From Citrobacter sp. FP75 (GTDB lineage Bacteria > Pseudomonadota > Gammaproteobacteria > Enterobacterales > Enterobacteriaceae), in NCBI RefSeq assembly GCF_018342065.1, contig NZ_JAFDOE010000003.1:496001-560000 (forward strand): DNA of 64,000 bases, in the 5' to 3' direction. Position 1 is the first letter of the stretch, and the number at the start of each line of letters is the position of its first letter. Made by a program: the position numbers and the translations under genes. Below the pieces are notes generated by a model. It worked only from the letters and a program-made list of their open reading frames with translations. It was not told the origin of the DNA and ran no database searches. Positions 39,302 to 51,194 of this stretch are shown here, one piece after another.

Positions 39302-39387
39302 AAAAAATAAGCCTGCGTAAGGGAGATTACGCAGGCTAAGGAGGTGGTTCCTGGTACAGCTAGCATTTATGGGTTATGTTTTTCAGC
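39302..39387 (-). ncRNA. cyaR: CyaR (RyeE) small RNA
   Basis: On the minus strand the sequence GCTGAAAAACATAACCCATA, then AATGCTAGCTGTACCAGGAA and CCACCTCCTTAGCC is almost identical to E. coli CyaR, an Hfq-dependent sRNA of about 86 nt that represses ompX, nadE, luxS and others. The CACCTCC stretch is the Shine-Dalgarno-binding seed region. The terminator stem GCCTGCGTAA/TTACGCAGGC is perfect and differs from E. coli by compensating changes. It lies downstream of trhP (yegQ) as in E. coli. Confidence 0.95.
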
Positions 39388-39394
39388 GAAACGG

Positions 39395-39437
39395 ATAATA
39401 CCCTTATTGAGCGAAGCGGTATGTGATCGATTTCTAA
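39395..39437 (-). promoter_or_regulatory. cyaR promoter with CRP site
   Basis: TATTAT (39400-39395) is the -10, seven bases before the sRNA 5' end. A CRP half-site TCACA (TGTGA at 39422-39426 on the plus strand) with a weak partner centres about 42 bases upstream of the start, the class II position reported for E. coli cyaR. Confidence 0.7.
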
Positions 39438-39471
39438 GAATCTTCCGAACGCTGAAAATAACCGTAATTCT

Positions 39472-40833
39472 CTATTTCTCGTGCGGGTTGCGCGTGGACT
39501 CACCGGCAAAATTACGCATTAACAAGGCATAATTCAGATCGATATCCTCCGGGACTGGCATCCAGACGGTGTAGCCATCGCCCGGTGCCACCGGCATTGC
39601 TTCACCTTTGGCATTTTCCATCTGCTCAAGCGTGAAATTGACGTTACCCTGTGGGGTCATCAGCTCCAGGCTGTCACCGACGGTGAATTTATTCTTCACG
39701 ATAACAGCGGCCAGTTCACCTTTACGCTCGCCGGTGAATTCACCAACAAACTGCTGGCGCTCCGAAACGGAGAAACCGTATTCGTAGTTCTGATAATCGT
39801 CGTGCGTGTGGCGACGCAGGAAACCTTCGGTATAACCACGATGCGCCAGACCTTCCAGCGTTTCCAGCAGCTGTGGATCGAATGGTTTACCGGCTGCGGC
39901 ATCATCAATCGCTTTACGATACACCTGCGCGGTGCGCGCGCAGTAGTAATAGGACTTGGTGCGGCCTTCGATTTTCAGCGAGTGCACACCCATCTGGGTC
40001 AGACGCTCAACGTGGGCAATGGCGCGTAAGTCTTTGGAGTTCATGATGTAGGTGCCGTGCTCGTCTTCAAACGCGGTCATATATTCGCCCGGACGCTGGG
40101 CTTCTTCTATCATAAACACTTTGTCCGTCGGCGCGCCAATTCCCAGCGTCGGCTCAACGTTTTGTACCGGGATGGGCTCGTACTTGTGCACGATATTCCC
40201 CACCACGTCTTCTTTGCCTTCCTGCACGTTGTATTCCCAGCGGCAGGCATTGGTGCAGGTACCCTGGTTCGGGTCACGCTTGTTGATGTAGCCGGAGAGC
40301 AGGCAGCGGCCGGAGTAGGCCATGCACAATGCACCGTGAACGAAGATTTCAAGTTCCATATCCGGTACCTGAGTGCGGATCTCTTCAATTTCTTCCAGCG
40401 ACAGTTCGCGGGACAGGATCACGCGGGTCAGCCCCATCTGTTTCCAGAACTTCACCGTTGCCCAGTTTACGGCGTTCGCCTGAACGGACAGGTGAATATC
40501 CATCTCCGGGAAGTTTTCCCGCACCAGCATAATCAGACCCGGATCGGACATGATTAATGCATCCGGCCCCATTTCCACTACCGGCTTCAGGTCACGAATG
40601 AAGGTTTTCAGCTTGGCATTGTGCGGGGCAATGTTGACCACCACATAGAATTTTTTACCCAGTTCATGGGCTTCATTGATGCCGAGCTGTAAGTTTTCAT
40701 GGTTGAATTCGTTGTTGCGTACGCGCAGGGAGTAACGCGGCTGGCCCGCATAGACGGCATCTGCACCATAGGCAAAAGCGTAACGCATGTTCTTCAGCGT
40801 TCCCGCCGGGGAAAGGAGTTCCGGTTTAAACAT
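39472..40833 (-). CDS. trhP: tRNA 5-hydroxyuridine synthesis protein TrhP (YegQ, peptidase U32 family)
   Basis: 453 residues. The U32 signature LEIFVHGALCMAYSGRC is complete, and further cysteines (GTCTNACRWEYN, YYYCART) form the proposed iron-sulfur site. In E. coli it uses prephenate for 5-hydroxylation of tRNA U34, in parallel with TrhO. It is followed downstream by cyaR. Confidence 0.94.
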   Translation of the reverse strand: MFKPELLSPAGTLKNMRYAFAYGADAVYAGQPRYSLRVRNNEFNHENLQLGINEAHELGKKFYVVVNIAPHNAKLKTFIRDLKPVVEMGPDALIMSDPGLIMLVRENFPEMDIHLSVQANAVNWATVKFWKQMGLTRVILSRELSLEEIEEIRTQVPDMELEIFVHGALCMAYSGRCLLSGYINKRDPNQGTCTNACRWEYNVQEGKEDVVGNIVHKYEPIPVQNVEPTLGIGAPTDKVFMIEEAQRPGEYMTAFEDEHGTYIMNSKDLRAIAHVERLTQMGVHSLKIEGRTKSYYYCARTAQVYRKAIDDAAAGKPFDPQLLETLEGLAHRGYTEGFLRRHTHDDYQNYEYGFSVSERQQFVGEFTGERKGELAAVIVKNKFTVGDSLELMTPQGNVNFTLEQMENAKGEAMPVAPGDGYTVWMPVPEDIDLNYALLMRNFAGESTRNPHEK

Positions 40834-40943
40834 AATTTTCTCGTTCTGATGACAGGTCAGACTCGCCTCACTTAATGAAGCGGTTAGGGGAGTGCCCCCA
40901 TATTAAGGGCGGGCATTGTAGCGCTGCGGGGAAGGCAGGTAAA

Positions 40944-40979
40944 GAAAAACGCCGGGCGACAGCGTTACGTTACCCGGCT
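40944..40979 (-). terminator. Terminator of yegP
   Basis: On the minus strand GCCGGG, a 16-base interior with some pairing, CCCGGC, then GTTTTTC. It lies 13 bases after the yegP stop. Confidence 0.75.
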
Positions 40980-40992
40980 GAGCGAGTAATTA

Positions 40993-41325
40993 TCAGGTCT
41001 TATCTTTTATCGTCTGACTTACACCATTGGTCTTAACTGAAGCAATACCGGTCTCGCGCGACTGTTCATTCGCATACAATTGGCTGCTACCAATAATCTG
41101 GTGGTTTGCAGCTTTCAGATTAAAATGTAATTTGCCATTGGCTGCTGTTTTTTTCTCATAACGCTCGCCCAGAGGGCTGTTAGCCTGGACAGATGCGATC
41201 CCTTTTTCTGCAGCGCCTCTTGTCGTGTAAAGCTCACTGGTAAGGATTGTTTCTCCGTTTCCAGCTTTAAGAACAAAGCGGTACTGATCATCGCTACTCT
41301 TACTTAATTCAAACCAACCAGCCAT
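40993..41325 (-). CDS. yegP: DUF1508 repeat protein YegP
   Basis: 110 residues made of two about 50-residue DUF1508 repeats: GWFELSKSSDDQYRFVLKAGN then NGETILTSELYTTRGAAEKG, repeated as NGKLHFNLKAANHQIIGSSQ and LYANEQSRETGIASVKTNG. Function is unknown. It lies 134 bp downstream of baeR on the same strand. Confidence 0.92.
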   Translation of the reverse strand: MAGWFELSKSSDDQYRFVLKAGNGETILTSELYTTRGAAEKGIASVQANSPLGERYEKKTAANGKLHFNLKAANHQIIGSSQLYANEQSRETGIASVKTNGVSQTIKDKT

Positions 41326-41418
41326 ATGAACTCCTTGATTAAAAGTTTTATATCAAACAGTTATTGACGACAGTGTTACCACAAAGAGTATGAGCGATAT
41401 TTGGAGAGTTGCTAGTCA

Positions 41419-41448
41419 CCAGGGCTCCACGAAGCTGCGGGACCCTGG
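41419..41448. other. Hairpin between baeR and yegP
   Basis: CCAGGG and CCCTGG arms with further CTCC/GGGA pairing enclose a short loop 12 bases after the baeR stop. No T run follows on the minus strand, so it may be an attenuating or stabilising structure, not a terminator. Confidence 0.35.
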
Positions 41449-41459
41449 AGGGGGAGTGT

Positions 41460-42182
41460 TTATGCAATTCGGCAGGCATCGGCTTCCCAGCGATACCCCA
41501 CACCGTACACCGCGCGGATAAATGACTGCTCGGCGTCCAGTGACTCCAGCTTGCGGCGTAGGTTCTTGATATGGCTGTCGATGGTGCGATCGGTGACGAC
41601 GCGATAATCATCGTAGAGGTGATTAAGCAACTGTTCGCGGGAGAACACTTTTCCCGGCTCATGCGACAGCGTTTTCAGCAAGCGGAATTCCGCAGGGGTT
41701 AAGTCGAGCATCTTCCCACGCCAGGATGCCTGGAAACGGCCTTCATCGACGATGAGCGGGCTGGCGGCATCCAGCTGCTGCAGTTCGCGCAGAGGTTTGC
41801 AGCGACGCAGGATCGTCTTCACACGGGCTACAACTTCGCGTGGACTGTAGGGTTTACAAATGTAGTCATCGGCACCGATTTCCAGCCCCAACAGGCGGTC
41901 AATCTCTTCGATTTTGGCGGTAACCATCATGATGGGCACTTCCGAGAATCGACGAATTTCCCGGCACAGGGTCAGGCCATCGGTGCCTGGCAGCATCAGA
42001 TCCAGCAAAATCAGATCGGGTGGCGTCTGGCGCACGTAAGGTAATACCAAATCACCGTGGCTGATGAGCGTCGGGGCATAGCTTGCGGCGCGCAGGTAGT
42101 CGATAAGCAGTTGTCCCAGCTTGGGTTCATCTTCCACGATCAGGATCCGCGGCGTGTTTTCATCAATGGGTAACTCAGTCAT
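41460..42182 (-). CDS. baeR: Envelope-stress response regulator BaeR
   Basis: 240 residues, OmpR family. The receiver domain has VEDEPKLG and the phosphoacceptor in [15 protein letters not shown]; the C-terminal winged helix ends [14 protein letters not shown]. It activates mdtABCD, acrD and spy. It overlaps baeS by four bases. Confidence 0.97.
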   Translation of the reverse strand: MTELPIDENTPRILIVEDEPKLGQLLIDYLRAASYAPTLISHGDLVLPYVRQTPPDLILLDLMLPGTDGLTLCREIRRFSEVPIMMVTAKIEEIDRLLGLEIGADDYICKPYSPREVVARVKTILRRCKPLRELQQLDAASPLIVDEGRFQASWRGKMLDLTPAEFRLLKTLSHEPGKVFSREQLLNHLYDDYRVVTDRTIDSHIKNLRRKLESLDAEQSFIRAVYGVGYRWEADACRIA

Positions 42183-43582
42183 ACATCTCTCTGTAAATCG
42201 CGTTCCAGCGGTAACTCTACTGTAATGCTAACCCCGCCAAAAGGCGAATGGGCGGCACGGATATGCCCATTATGCGCCTCGACGATATTGACGCAAATCG
42301 CCAGACCCAGGCCGGAGCCTCCGCTGGCGCGGTTCCGGGAACCTTCTGTGCGGTAAAATCGTTCAAACAGCTTTTGTAGCTGGTCGTCACTCACGCCGGG
42401 AGCCGAATCCGCGAAGGTTAACAACACCATACGTTCACGTTGTTCAGCGCTGATATGCAGCCCACCGCCGCTGTCGGTATAGCGCAGACTGTTTTCCAGC
42501 AGGTTATTAAACAGTTGCATCAGCCGGTCTCTGTCGCCAAACACCGTCATGCTGTCCGGTAGCGAGAGTTGTATCGTGAGTCCGCGGCTGGCAAAGCGTT
42601 CACGAAACGCGCCGCTTGCCACTTCCAGCAGGGGGATCAGATCCAACGAGGTTTTTTGGTAGGCCAGGGCGCCTTCATCAGACATGGAGAGCTGATGGAG
42701 ATCGTCCACCAGCTTGGTCAGCGTGCCCACTTCGGCCTGTAGTGACGTCACGGAATCCGGGGTGAACTGGCGAACACCATCCTGAATCGCTTCCAGCTCA
42801 CCGCGCAATACCGCCAGCGGCGTGCGCAGTTCGTGAGAAATATCGGCCATAAAATCACGGCGCATCTGCTGGTTCTTTTCCAGCGTACTGGCGAGTTGGT
42901 TGAAATCCTGCGCCAGTTTACCCAGCTCATCCGTACTGGTCGGCGCAACGCGGGTGGTGAAATCACCTGCTGCCAGTTTGTGCGTGCCTTCCACCAGCCG
43001 TTTGACCGGGGCCAGCAGGCTGCGCGCCAGCGTAAATGTTGCCAGCGCTGCCAGGATCGTGGAGAGCGCAACGATCAGCCAACTCGAACGTCTTTGCTGC
43101 ATGTCGAAATTAATATCTGTATTACGCGTTAAGCGCTCGACGGGGGAGGCGATCACGGCGCCCACTTCGATCCCATTAACCTTGATTGGGCGGCGTGTGC
43201 CGTCGCCGGGTACCGGCCCGCGCGGGCCGACCAGTACGCGGGCGTTTTGGTCGACGACCCAAAACTGGGTGCGCCAGCCGTGCGGCGGCATGCCTGGACC
43301 CGCTTTATCATCGTCATTGTCGTGTTCAAAAGATCGCAGAATTTGAAAAACAAACCGGTCATTGTTGCGTAAAAATCGCCAGTTGCCGTGCTGCTGATAC
43401 TGTTCGCCCAGCGCGTCGCTGAGCATTTGCAGGCGCTGTTCGTTACCGTGCTTGATGTAGTCAATAAATCCGCGTTCGAAGCTGACACGTACGGCCCAGT
43501 GCATACTGATCAGCAACACAATGCAGGTGGTGAAAATCGCCAGAAACAGTTTGCCGGTGATACCGGGTCGCCAGAACGTCAT
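42179..43582 (-). CDS. baeS: Envelope-stress sensor kinase BaeS
   Basis: 467 residues from [15 protein letters not shown]; the frame extends 34 codons into mdtD but the ATG overlapping the mdtD stop (TGATG) is the E. coli-type start. Two membrane helices flank a periplasmic domain. HAMP is around [21 protein letters not shown], the H-box [15 protein letters not shown], and the ATPase has [11 protein letters not shown] and GGSGLGLAI. It senses envelope damage, indole and similar stresses. Confidence 0.96.
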   Translation of the reverse strand: MTFWRPGITGKLFLAIFTTCIVLLISMHWAVRVSFERGFIDYIKHGNEQRLQMLSDALGEQYQQHGNWRFLRNNDRFVFQILRSFEHDNDDDKAGPGMPPHGWRTQFWVVDQNARVLVGPRGPVPGDGTRRPIKVNGIEVGAVIASPVERLTRNTDINFDMQQRRSSWLIVALSTILAALATFTLARSLLAPVKRLVEGTHKLAAGDFTTRVAPTSTDELGKLAQDFNQLASTLEKNQQMRRDFMADISHELRTPLAVLRGELEAIQDGVRQFTPDSVTSLQAEVGTLTKLVDDLHQLSMSDEGALAYQKTSLDLIPLLEVASGAFRERFASRGLTIQLSLPDSMTVFGDRDRLMQLFNNLLENSLRYTDSGGGLHISAEQRERMVLLTFADSAPGVSDDQLQKLFERFYRTEGSRNRASGGSGLGLAICVNIVEAHNGHIRAAHSPFGGVSITVELPLERDLQRDV

Positions 43583-44994
43583 CAGTTGCTCCTTTTGCGC
43601 CGTGAAATCACCGCGTTGGTTTGCGTGTCGTTCGGCACGCGGGCAAAAATAATGGCAGGCAGCGCAATAATGAGCGCAATACACAGCCAGGTGTACATAA
43701 AGACGGTATGCGTGGTGCCGCTGTCGATGGCGATATGCTGTTGACCAAACATGCCCAACAGCAGGCCGGCGATGGTCACCCCGATACTCATCGATAGCTG
43801 CATGGTCATCGACAGCAGGCTGTTTCCGCTGCTGGCGAGATCGTCAGGCAGGTCTTTTAACGTCAGGGTATTCATCGATGAAAAACGGGTGGAGTTGACC
43901 ATTCCTTGTAAGAACAGCACGAAGGGCAGGGCGTAATACCAGCCGAGCAGCGCGGTAGCCATCAGCAGCAGGCTGACCAGCGACAGGCCAAGCGTAGTGG
44001 CAACCAGTACCCGACGGTAGCCGAACCGGTTAACGACCTGTACCACAATGCGCTTCATACCCATGCTGCCCAGCACCATCGGGATCATCATCAGTCCGGC
44101 ATGAAAGGGCGAAAATCCCAGCCCAATCTGCAAAAATACCGGCGTCATAAACGGCAACATACCGCTGCCTATGCGCCCGGCAAAACTGCCAAACAGGCCT
44201 AGCGAGAAAGTCGGCGTACGAAACAGATGCAGACTGAACAGTGCGCGCGGGTTGTTTCTGGCGTGCTTGATATATAACAGGATCGCCAGTACGCCACAGA
44301 TAACCAGCGCCGCCAGCGTAATGTCAGAGATCCCACTGCCTTTGCTGCCATCCAGCGCCAGCGTCAGTACCGCCATGCCAACGGCCAGCAGCATGAATCC
44401 TGAAAGATCGAAGCGTCGGGTTTGCATGGTGTAGTTGGGCATCAGCATTAATGTGGCAATTGCCCCGACGATACCAACCGGAATGTTAATCAGGAAAATC
44501 CAGTGCCAGGACGCGTACTCTACCAGAATGCCGCCTAACGCCGGACCGAGCAACGGGCCAATTTGACCCGGCAAGGTGACGAAGGTCATCGCCGCCATAT
44601 ACTGCTCGCGTGGGACAATTTTCATCACCGTTAGCCTGCCGACGGGCACCATCATCGCGCCGCCGACGCCCTGTAATACACGGGCCATAATCAGCTCATT
44701 GAGCGTGCTGGACCAGGCGCAAAACAGCGATCCCAGCGTGAACAGAATGATGGCGGTGAAGAAAATATTACGCACGCCAATCTTGTCCGCCAGCCAGCCG
44801 CTGGCGGGCAGCATCACCGCTACGGTTAATACATATGACACAATGACCATATGCATATGCAATGGGCTTTCCCCGAGGCTTTTGGCCATCGAGGGAAGCG
44901 CGGTGTTGACGATGGTGGTATCCAGCGATTGCATAAAAAAGCCAAATGCCACAATCCAAAGCTGCCAGCGGGTGCTGTCGGGAAGTTCTGTCAT
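43582..44994 (-). CDS. mdtD: MFS transporter MdtD (DHA2 family)
   Basis: 470 residues with about 14 hydrophobic helices. The family motif C-like and motif A-like pieces are [26 protein letters not shown] and [17 protein letters not shown]. It belongs to the mdtABCD-baeSR operon, but in E. coli it is not needed for MdtABC drug resistance; a role in iron-citrate export has been proposed. One-base overlap with baeS and four-base overlap with mdtC. Confidence 0.94.
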   Translation of the reverse strand: MTELPDSTRWQLWIVAFGFFMQSLDTTIVNTALPSMAKSLGESPLHMHMVIVSYVLTVAVMLPASGWLADKIGVRNIFFTAIILFTLGSLFCAWSSTLNELIMARVLQGVGGAMMVPVGRLTVMKIVPREQYMAAMTFVTLPGQIGPLLGPALGGILVEYASWHWIFLINIPVGIVGAIATLMLMPNYTMQTRRFDLSGFMLLAVGMAVLTLALDGSKGSGISDITLAALVICGVLAILLYIKHARNNPRALFSLHLFRTPTFSLGLFGSFAGRIGSGMLPFMTPVFLQIGLGFSPFHAGLMMIPMVLGSMGMKRIVVQVVNRFGYRRVLVATTLGLSLVSLLLMATALLGWYYALPFVLFLQGMVNSTRFSSMNTLTLKDLPDDLASSGNSLLSMTMQLSMSIGVTIAGLLLGMFGQQHIAIDSGTTHTVFMYTWLCIALIIALPAIIFARVPNDTQTNAVISRRKRSN

Positions 44995-47900
44995 AATTCT
45001 GCTACCGGGTTGCTGTTTTTACGCGAAAAACGCACTCGCAGACGGTCGAAAAAGAGATACACCACCGGTGTGGTGTACAACGTCAGGAGCTGACTCACTA
45101 CCAGCCCGCCGACAATGGTTATCCCCAACGGCTGGCGCAGTTCAGAGCCATCGCCTGCCGATAACACCAACGGCAGCGCGCCAAAGAGTGCCGCCAGCGT
45201 GGTCATCATTATTGGGCGAAAACGCAGCAGGCAGGCCTGGAAAATCGCCTCTTCCGGTGTCAGTTTGCCGTTTCTCTGCGCATCCAGCGCAAAATCGACC
45301 ATCATGATGGCGTTTTTCTTCACAATGCCAATTAATAGCATGATCCCTATCAGGGCGATTAGGCTGAACGGGGCATTGAACAGCTCCAGCGCCAGCAGCG
45401 CACCGACGCCGGCAGAAGGCAGCGTTGAGAGGATGGTCAGCGGATGAACGTAGCTTTCATACAACATGCCCAGCACGATGTAGACCGTCGCGATGGCGGC
45501 GATAATCAGGATCACCTGTGAGTTCATGGTGTCCTGAAAAACCTGCGCCGTTCCGGCGAAACTGCCGCGCACCGTTGAGGGAACGCCAAGTTGGGTCATG
45601 GTTCTGTTAATGGCTTCTGTTGCCTCAGAAAGCGAAGCACCGGTCGGCAGGTTAAACGATACGGTTGAGGCGGCAGACAGCCCCTGATGGTTCACCGACA
45701 GCGGGGCATTCGCCGGTTGCCATTTGGCAAAATACGATAACGGGATAGCCTTTCCGTCGCTATTAATGACGAACATCTTATCCAGCGCGCTGATGTCCTG
45801 GGTGTAGCGCGGGTCGACCTCCATCACCACTTTGTACTGGTTCATCGGCTGGTAGATGGTCGATATTTGCCGCTGACCAAAGGCATTATTCAGCAGGCTG
45901 TTGGCGGCCTCAACGTCGATCCCCAGACGTGACATGGTGTCACGATCGTAGGTCAGATTCATCTCTGCGCCGTTATCCTGCTGATCGGAATTGACGTCAG
46001 CCAGTTGGGGCAGGGCGGCTAGCGCTTTACGGATTTTTGGTTCCCATTCCCGCAGTGCGGCAAGGTCATCCGACAGCAGCGTGTACTGATAGCTGGCGTT
46101 GGCCTGACGCCCGCCGACGCGAATATCCTGCACTGCCATCAGAAACAGGTTTGCCCCCGGCTCTTTGGCTAACTTGATGCGCAGCCTGTCGATCACCTGC
46201 TGAGCAGTTTGCTGGCGTTCATCACGCGGCTTGAGGGTAATAAACATCATCCCGCTGTTGACGCGGGAGCCGCCGGTAAAACCGGTGACGTTATCCACCG
46301 CGGGATCGTCACGAATGATCTTCATAAAGTCCTGCAATTTCCCGCGCATCGCCTGAAACGAAATGCTCTGGTCGGCCTGGATCCCGCCCATCAGTACTCC
46401 GGTGTCCTGCTCCGGGAAGAAGGTTTTGGGGATGGAAATATACAGCCAGATATTCAGCGCAATAGTCGCCAGTAACACGACGCCGACCATCCGCGTATGA
46501 CGTAATACCCACTGCAGTGAGGTGGCGTAACTCTGCTGCAAAGCGACCAGCACCCGGCCAAATCCTCGCTTACGTGACTGCTCACGTGGGGCGCTGGATT
46601 TGAGCATCCAGCCGCACATCATTGGCGTGAGCGTCAGTGAGACCAGCAATGAGATACCGATGGCAACCGACAGGGTCACGGCAAATTCGCGCAGTAGTCG
46701 ACCCGGCAGGCCACCCATGAGCAGCAACGGCAGGAAGACCGCCACCAGCGACAGGCTCATGGAGAGAACCGTAAAGCCCACTTCGCGCGTACCCTGTAAC
46801 GCCGCCTGGAGTGGCTTCATTCCCGCTTCCAGGTGACGGGATATATTTTCCAGCACCACAATGGCGTCATCGACCACAAACCCCGTGGCAATGGTCAGCG
46901 CCATTAACGACAGGTTGTTCAGGCTGAAACCACACAGATACATGGCGGCAAACGTGCCAATCAGCGAGACCGGAACCGCCACGGCGGGGATCAGCGTCGC
47001 GCGACCGGAGCGCAGGAAGACAAACACCACCAGGATAACCAGCGCGACGGAGATAACCAGCGTCTGCTCCACTTCCTCCAGCGACGCCCGAATAGTCGGC
47101 GAACGATCCTGGGCAATTTGCAAATCGATGGCGGCCGGGATCAGCGTTTGTAATTCCGGCAGTTTGGCCCGAATGCTGTCCACTGTCTGAATAATATTGG
47201 CTTCCGGGAGCTTGCGGATTATCAACAGAATGGCAGGTTTAGCGTTGGTCATCCCGGCGTTACGCACGTCCTGCACTGAGTCAGTAACGGACGCAACGTC
47301 ACCCAGACGCACGGCGGCACCGTTGTTGTAGTGAATTATCAGCGGTTGATATTCAGACGCGGTTTTGAGCTCGTCGTTGGTTTGCACCTGCCAGCGGCGG
47401 GTTTTGTCTTCCAGCGCTCCCTGGGGCTGTCGTACGTTGGCGCTATTGATAGCGCGACGTACGTCGTCCAGCGATACGCCCTGGTTAAACAACGCCTGTG
47501 GATTCAGGCCAACGCGCACGGCGGGTAAAGAACTGCCGCCAACGTCCACGTCGCCAACGCCGTCAATTTGCGCAATGGTCTGCGCCAGTTGGGTTGAGGC
47601 GAAATCGTACAGTTCACCCTGCGAATACGTATCCGACGTGAGCGTCAGGATCATGATCGGCGCATCGGAAGGGTTAGCCTTCCGGTACGTCGGACGGCTG
47701 GGCATTCCGCTGGGTAGCAGGCTTTGCGCGGCGTTAATGGCGGCCTGAACGTCCCGCGCTGCGCCGTTGATGTCGCGATCGAAGTTGAACTCAAGGATAA
47801 TGCGTGTGCTGCCAAGCGAACTGCTTGAAGTCATTTCGTTCACGCCCGCGATGCGCCCGAGTGAGCGTTCCAGCGGTGTTGCGACGGACGACGCCATGGT

Positions 47901-48071
47901 TTCGGGGGACGCCCCGGGCAGCGATGCGCTCACCATGATCACCGGAAAATCAACCTGCGGTAGCGGGGCGACCGGTAACAGGCGAAAACCCAGAATACCG
48001 CACAGGGTAATGGCGACGGAAATAAGGATGGTCGCCACCGGACGATGAATGAAGAGAGCGAAAAATTTCAT
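44991..48071 (-). CDS. mdtC: RND efflux pump subunit MdtC
   Basis: 1026 residues with the RND layout: helix 1, a periplasmic loop of about 300 residues, six helices, a second periplasmic loop, then five helices. [17 protein letters not shown] carries the proton-relay aspartates of helix 4. It forms a heterotrimer with MdtB (two MdtB, one MdtC in E. coli) and exports bile salts, novobiocin and similar compounds. It starts at the base after the mdtB stop. Confidence 0.97.
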   Translation of the reverse strand: MKFFALFIHRPVATILISVAITLCGILGFRLLPVAPLPQVDFPVIMVSASLPGASPETMASSVATPLERSLGRIAGVNEMTSSSSLGSTRIILEFNFDRDINGAARDVQAAINAAQSLLPSGMPSRPTYRKANPSDAPIMILTLTSDTYSQGELYDFASTQLAQTIAQIDGVGDVDVGGSSLPAVRVGLNPQALFNQGVSLDDVRRAINSANVRQPQGALEDKTRRWQVQTNDELKTASEYQPLIIHYNNGAAVRLGDVASVTDSVQDVRNAGMTNAKPAILLIIRKLPEANIIQTVDSIRAKLPELQTLIPAAIDLQIAQDRSPTIRASLEEVEQTLVISVALVILVVFVFLRSGRATLIPAVAVPVSLIGTFAAMYLCGFSLNNLSLMALTIATGFVVDDAIVVLENISRHLEAGMKPLQAALQGTREVGFTVLSMSLSLVAVFLPLLLMGGLPGRLLREFAVTLSVAIGISLLVSLTLTPMMCGWMLKSSAPREQSRKRGFGRVLVALQQSYATSLQWVLRHTRMVGVVLLATIALNIWLYISIPKTFFPEQDTGVLMGGIQADQSISFQAMRGKLQDFMKIIRDDPAVDNVTGFTGGSRVNSGMMFITLKPRDERQQTAQQVIDRLRIKLAKEPGANLFLMAVQDIRVGGRQANASYQYTLLSDDLAALREWEPKIRKALAALPQLADVNSDQQDNGAEMNLTYDRDTMSRLGIDVEAANSLLNNAFGQRQISTIYQPMNQYKVVMEVDPRYTQDISALDKMFVINSDGKAIPLSYFAKWQPANAPLSVNHQGLSAASTVSFNLPTGASLSEATEAINRTMTQLGVPSTVRGSFAGTAQVFQDTMNSQVILIIAAIATVYIVLGMLYESYVHPLTILSTLPSAGVGALLALELFNAPFSLIALIGIMLLIGIVKKNAIMMVDFALDAQRNGKLTPEEAIFQACLLRFRPIMMTTLAALFGALPLVLSAGDGSELRQPLGITIVGGLVVSQLLTLYTTPVVYLFFDRLRVRFSRKNSNPVAEL

Positions 48072-51000
48072 TTACGCTTCCTCTTCCTGACGTGGGAAGC
48101 GGTTTTTCACATACAGCGACAACCGGTCAAACAGCAGGTAAATCACCGGCGTGGTGAACAGTGTGAGCACCTGGCTTACCAGCAGACCGCCGACCATGCC
48201 AATCCCTAATGGGCGGCGCAACTCCGCGCCTACGCCGGTACTTAACATCAGCGGCAACGCTCCCAGCAGCGCCGCCAGCGTGGTCATCAGGATCGGGCGA
48301 AAACGCAGCAGACACGCCTGGAAAATGGCGTCGCGCGGCGCCATGCCCTGTTCGCGCTCAGCGGCAAGAGCAAAGTCGATCATCATGATGGCGTTTTTCT
48401 TGACGATCCCGATCAGCAAAATAATGCCAATGATCGCGATAACGTCCAGTTCACTGCCGGCAATCATCAGCGCCAGCAGCGCCCCAACGCCCGCCGTTGG
48501 CAGCGTGGAGAGAATGGTGATGGGGTGAATAAAGCTTTCATACAACACGCCGAGCACGATATACATCGCGACCACTGCCGCCACAATTAGCCAGATGGTG
48601 TTGCCCAGTGCAGCCTGGAAGGCCAGCGTACTGCCCTGGAACTGGGTCGTAATACTTGACGGCAGATTTAGTGTTTTTTCGGCCTGCAGAATCGCGTCTA
48701 CCGCATTGCCCAGCGACTGGTTGTCCGGCACGTTGAACGAGATAGTCGTGACCGGAAACTGATCGAGATGGTTAATTGACAGCGGGGCAAAACGTTGTTC
48801 GACGCTGGCGATGGTGCTCAGTGGTACGATCCCGCCGTCGCTGCTGGTCAGGCGAATGGTGTCCAATGCGGAAAGCCCCGGCGTGCTGGCGGTGTCATGT
48901 TCCAGCACCACCCGATACTGGTTTGCCTGGGTGTAGATGGTTGAAATCAACCGTTGCCCGAAGGCGTTATACAGCGCGTTATCGACATCTGCCATACTGA
49001 TGCCTAAACGGCTGGCGCTGTCACGATTAACATTCACATAGGCTACCAGTCCCTGGTCCTGCCAGTCGCTACTGACATCAGAAAGCTGCGGCAACTGCTG
49101 CAGTTTTTCCAGCAGTTGCGGAACCCAGGTACTGAGTGCGTCCAGAGAGGTGGCCTGCAGCGTAAACTGGTACTGTGTCCGGCTCACCTGGGTATCAATC
49201 GTCAGGTCCTGGGTCGGCTGAAGATAGAGGTCGACGCCGGGAACGTTATCCACCGCGTTCTGCAAACGTTCAATCACTTTTTGCACGCGGTCATCGCGTT
49301 CGTCCAGCGGCTTAAGGTTAATTTGCAGGCGCGCGCTGTTTAGCGCCGGGTTGGTGCCGTCAACGCCGACAAACGAAGTCAGGCTTTCCACCGCCGGATC
49401 CTTGAGGATCACATCAGAGACCTGGCGCTGGCGCTGAGCCATGCTGGCAAATGAGCTGGACTGCGGCGCCTGCAGCGTACCCTGAATAATGCCGTTGTCC
49501 TGGATTGGGAAGAAGCCTTTTGGAATAAAGACCCACAGCATGATGCTGAGCACCAGCGTGCCGAGTGCGACGCCAAGCGTCAGCCACGGGTGGTTAAGCA
49601 CTTTTGCCAGCCAGTGACCGTATCCGGCGATGACGCGTTCAAACATTCTCTCCGAGGCGCGGGAAAAGCGGTTTTGCTTACGTAATGACGCCTGGCTGAG
49701 CATGCGGGCGCACATCATCGGCGTGAGGGTCAGCGACACCACGGCGGAAATCAGAATCGCGACCGCCAGCGTGACGGCGAGCTCACGGAACAATCGCCCG
49801 ACGATATCGCCCATAAACAGCAGTGGGATCAATACCGCGATCAGGGAAAACGTCAGGGAGATGATGGTAAAACCAATCTCGCCCGCGCCTTTCAGGGCAG
49901 CGGTCAGCGGTTTTTCCCCTTTTTCGATATAGCGCGAGATATTCTCGATAACCACAATGGCGTCATCGACCACAAAACCCGTGGCGATGGTGAGCGCCAT
50001 CAGCGTCAGGTTATTGATGGAAAAATCGAGAAAAACCATCACCGCAAAGGTGCCAATCAGCGACAGCGGCACGGCGACAGCGGGAATAATCGTTGCCGGA
50101 ATATTGCGCAGGAACAGGTAAATAATCATCACCACCAGCGCAATCGCCAGCATCAGTTCAAACTGGGTGTCTGAAACGGAAGCGCGGATATTGGTCGTGC
50201 GATCCGAAAGTACCGTAACATTGACCGATTTTGGCAGGCTTTCCGTCAGTGCCGGTAGCATCTGGCGAATGCTGTCTGCGGTGGAGATGATATTCGCACC
50301 GGGCTGGCGCTGAACGTTCATCACAATGGCTTGCTGCTTATTAGCCCACGCGCCCAGCCAGCTGTTTTCCGCCCCTTGTTCGACGGTGGCGACATCGCCA
50401 AGGCGCACCGGCGCACCGTTTTTATAAGCAATAATTAACTGTCGATATTCATCGGCAGACTGCATCTGGTCGTTGGCTGACAGGGTGACGGCGCGCGTTG
50501 GGCCGTCAAGGCTGCCTTTTGCTGAATTGACGTTGGCACCGGTGATGGCGGTGCGGATGGTTTCGCTGGTCAGTCCCAGTGCAGCAATGGCCTGAGCGTT
50601 AAGTTTGACGCGCACGGCCGGACGTTGCCCGCCTGACAGTGTGACCAGACCCACGCCGGAGACCTGAGAAATTTTCTGCGCCACGCGTGTTTCGACCATA
50701 TCTTCCACCTGCGTCATTGGCAGGGCGGTAGAGGTGACAGCCAGCGTCATGATCGGCGGATCTGCTGGGTTGACTTTGCTGTATACCGGCGGGTTGGGCA
50801 GATCGCCCGGTAATAAATTGGTGGCGGCGTTAATCGCGGCCTGGACTTCCTGTTCGGCGACGTCCAGCGGTAGCGTTAGCTGGAACTGCAATGTCACCAC
50901 CGATGCGCCCCCGGAGCTTTGCGAGGACATCTGTTTCAGGCCTGACATCTGACCGAACTGGCGCTCAAGCGGGGCGGTAACGGCGGAGGTCATTACATCC

Positions 51001-51194
51001 GGGCTGGCACCAGGGTAGAGCGTCACCACCTGAATGGTCGGGTAATCCACTTCCGGCAACGCCGCGATGGGCAGAAAGCGATAGCCTATAATCCCGGCGA
51101 GTAAAATCGCCACCATCAGCAGCGTGGTGGCGACAGGGCGCAGAATAAACAGGCGCGATGGGCCGCCTGTGTTGCCCGGAGGTAACACCTGCAT
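48072..51194 (-). CDS. mdtB: RND efflux pump subunit MdtB
   Basis: 1040 residues, paralogous to MdtC. Helix 4 has [17 protein letters not shown]; helix 1 is [20 protein letters not shown]. The C terminus ends in a charged tail (RFPRQEEEA). It overlaps the mdtA stop by one base. Confidence 0.97.
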   Translation of the reverse strand: MQVLPPGNTGGPSRLFILRPVATTLLMVAILLAGIIGYRFLPIAALPEVDYPTIQVVTLYPGASPDVMTSAVTAPLERQFGQMSGLKQMSSQSSGGASVVTLQFQLTLPLDVAEQEVQAAINAATNLLPGDLPNPPVYSKVNPADPPIMTLAVTSTALPMTQVEDMVETRVAQKISQVSGVGLVTLSGGQRPAVRVKLNAQAIAALGLTSETIRTAITGANVNSAKGSLDGPTRAVTLSANDQMQSADEYRQLIIAYKNGAPVRLGDVATVEQGAENSWLGAWANKQQAIVMNVQRQPGANIISTADSIRQMLPALTESLPKSVNVTVLSDRTTNIRASVSDTQFELMLAIALVVMIIYLFLRNIPATIIPAVAVPLSLIGTFAVMVFLDFSINNLTLMALTIATGFVVDDAIVVIENISRYIEKGEKPLTAALKGAGEIGFTIISLTFSLIAVLIPLLFMGDIVGRLFRELAVTLAVAILISAVVSLTLTPMMCARMLSQASLRKQNRFSRASERMFERVIAGYGHWLAKVLNHPWLTLGVALGTLVLSIMLWVFIPKGFFPIQDNGIIQGTLQAPQSSSFASMAQRQRQVSDVILKDPAVESLTSFVGVDGTNPALNSARLQINLKPLDERDDRVQKVIERLQNAVDNVPGVDLYLQPTQDLTIDTQVSRTQYQFTLQATSLDALSTWVPQLLEKLQQLPQLSDVSSDWQDQGLVAYVNVNRDSASRLGISMADVDNALYNAFGQRLISTIYTQANQYRVVLEHDTASTPGLSALDTIRLTSSDGGIVPLSTIASVEQRFAPLSINHLDQFPVTTISFNVPDNQSLGNAVDAILQAEKTLNLPSSITTQFQGSTLAFQAALGNTIWLIVAAVVAMYIVLGVLYESFIHPITILSTLPTAGVGALLALMIAGSELDVIAIIGIILLIGIVKKNAIMMIDFALAAEREQGMAPRDAIFQACLLRFRPILMTTLAALLGALPLMLSTGVGAELRRPLGIGMVGGLLVSQVLTLFTTPVIYLLFDRLSLYVKNRFPRQEEEA

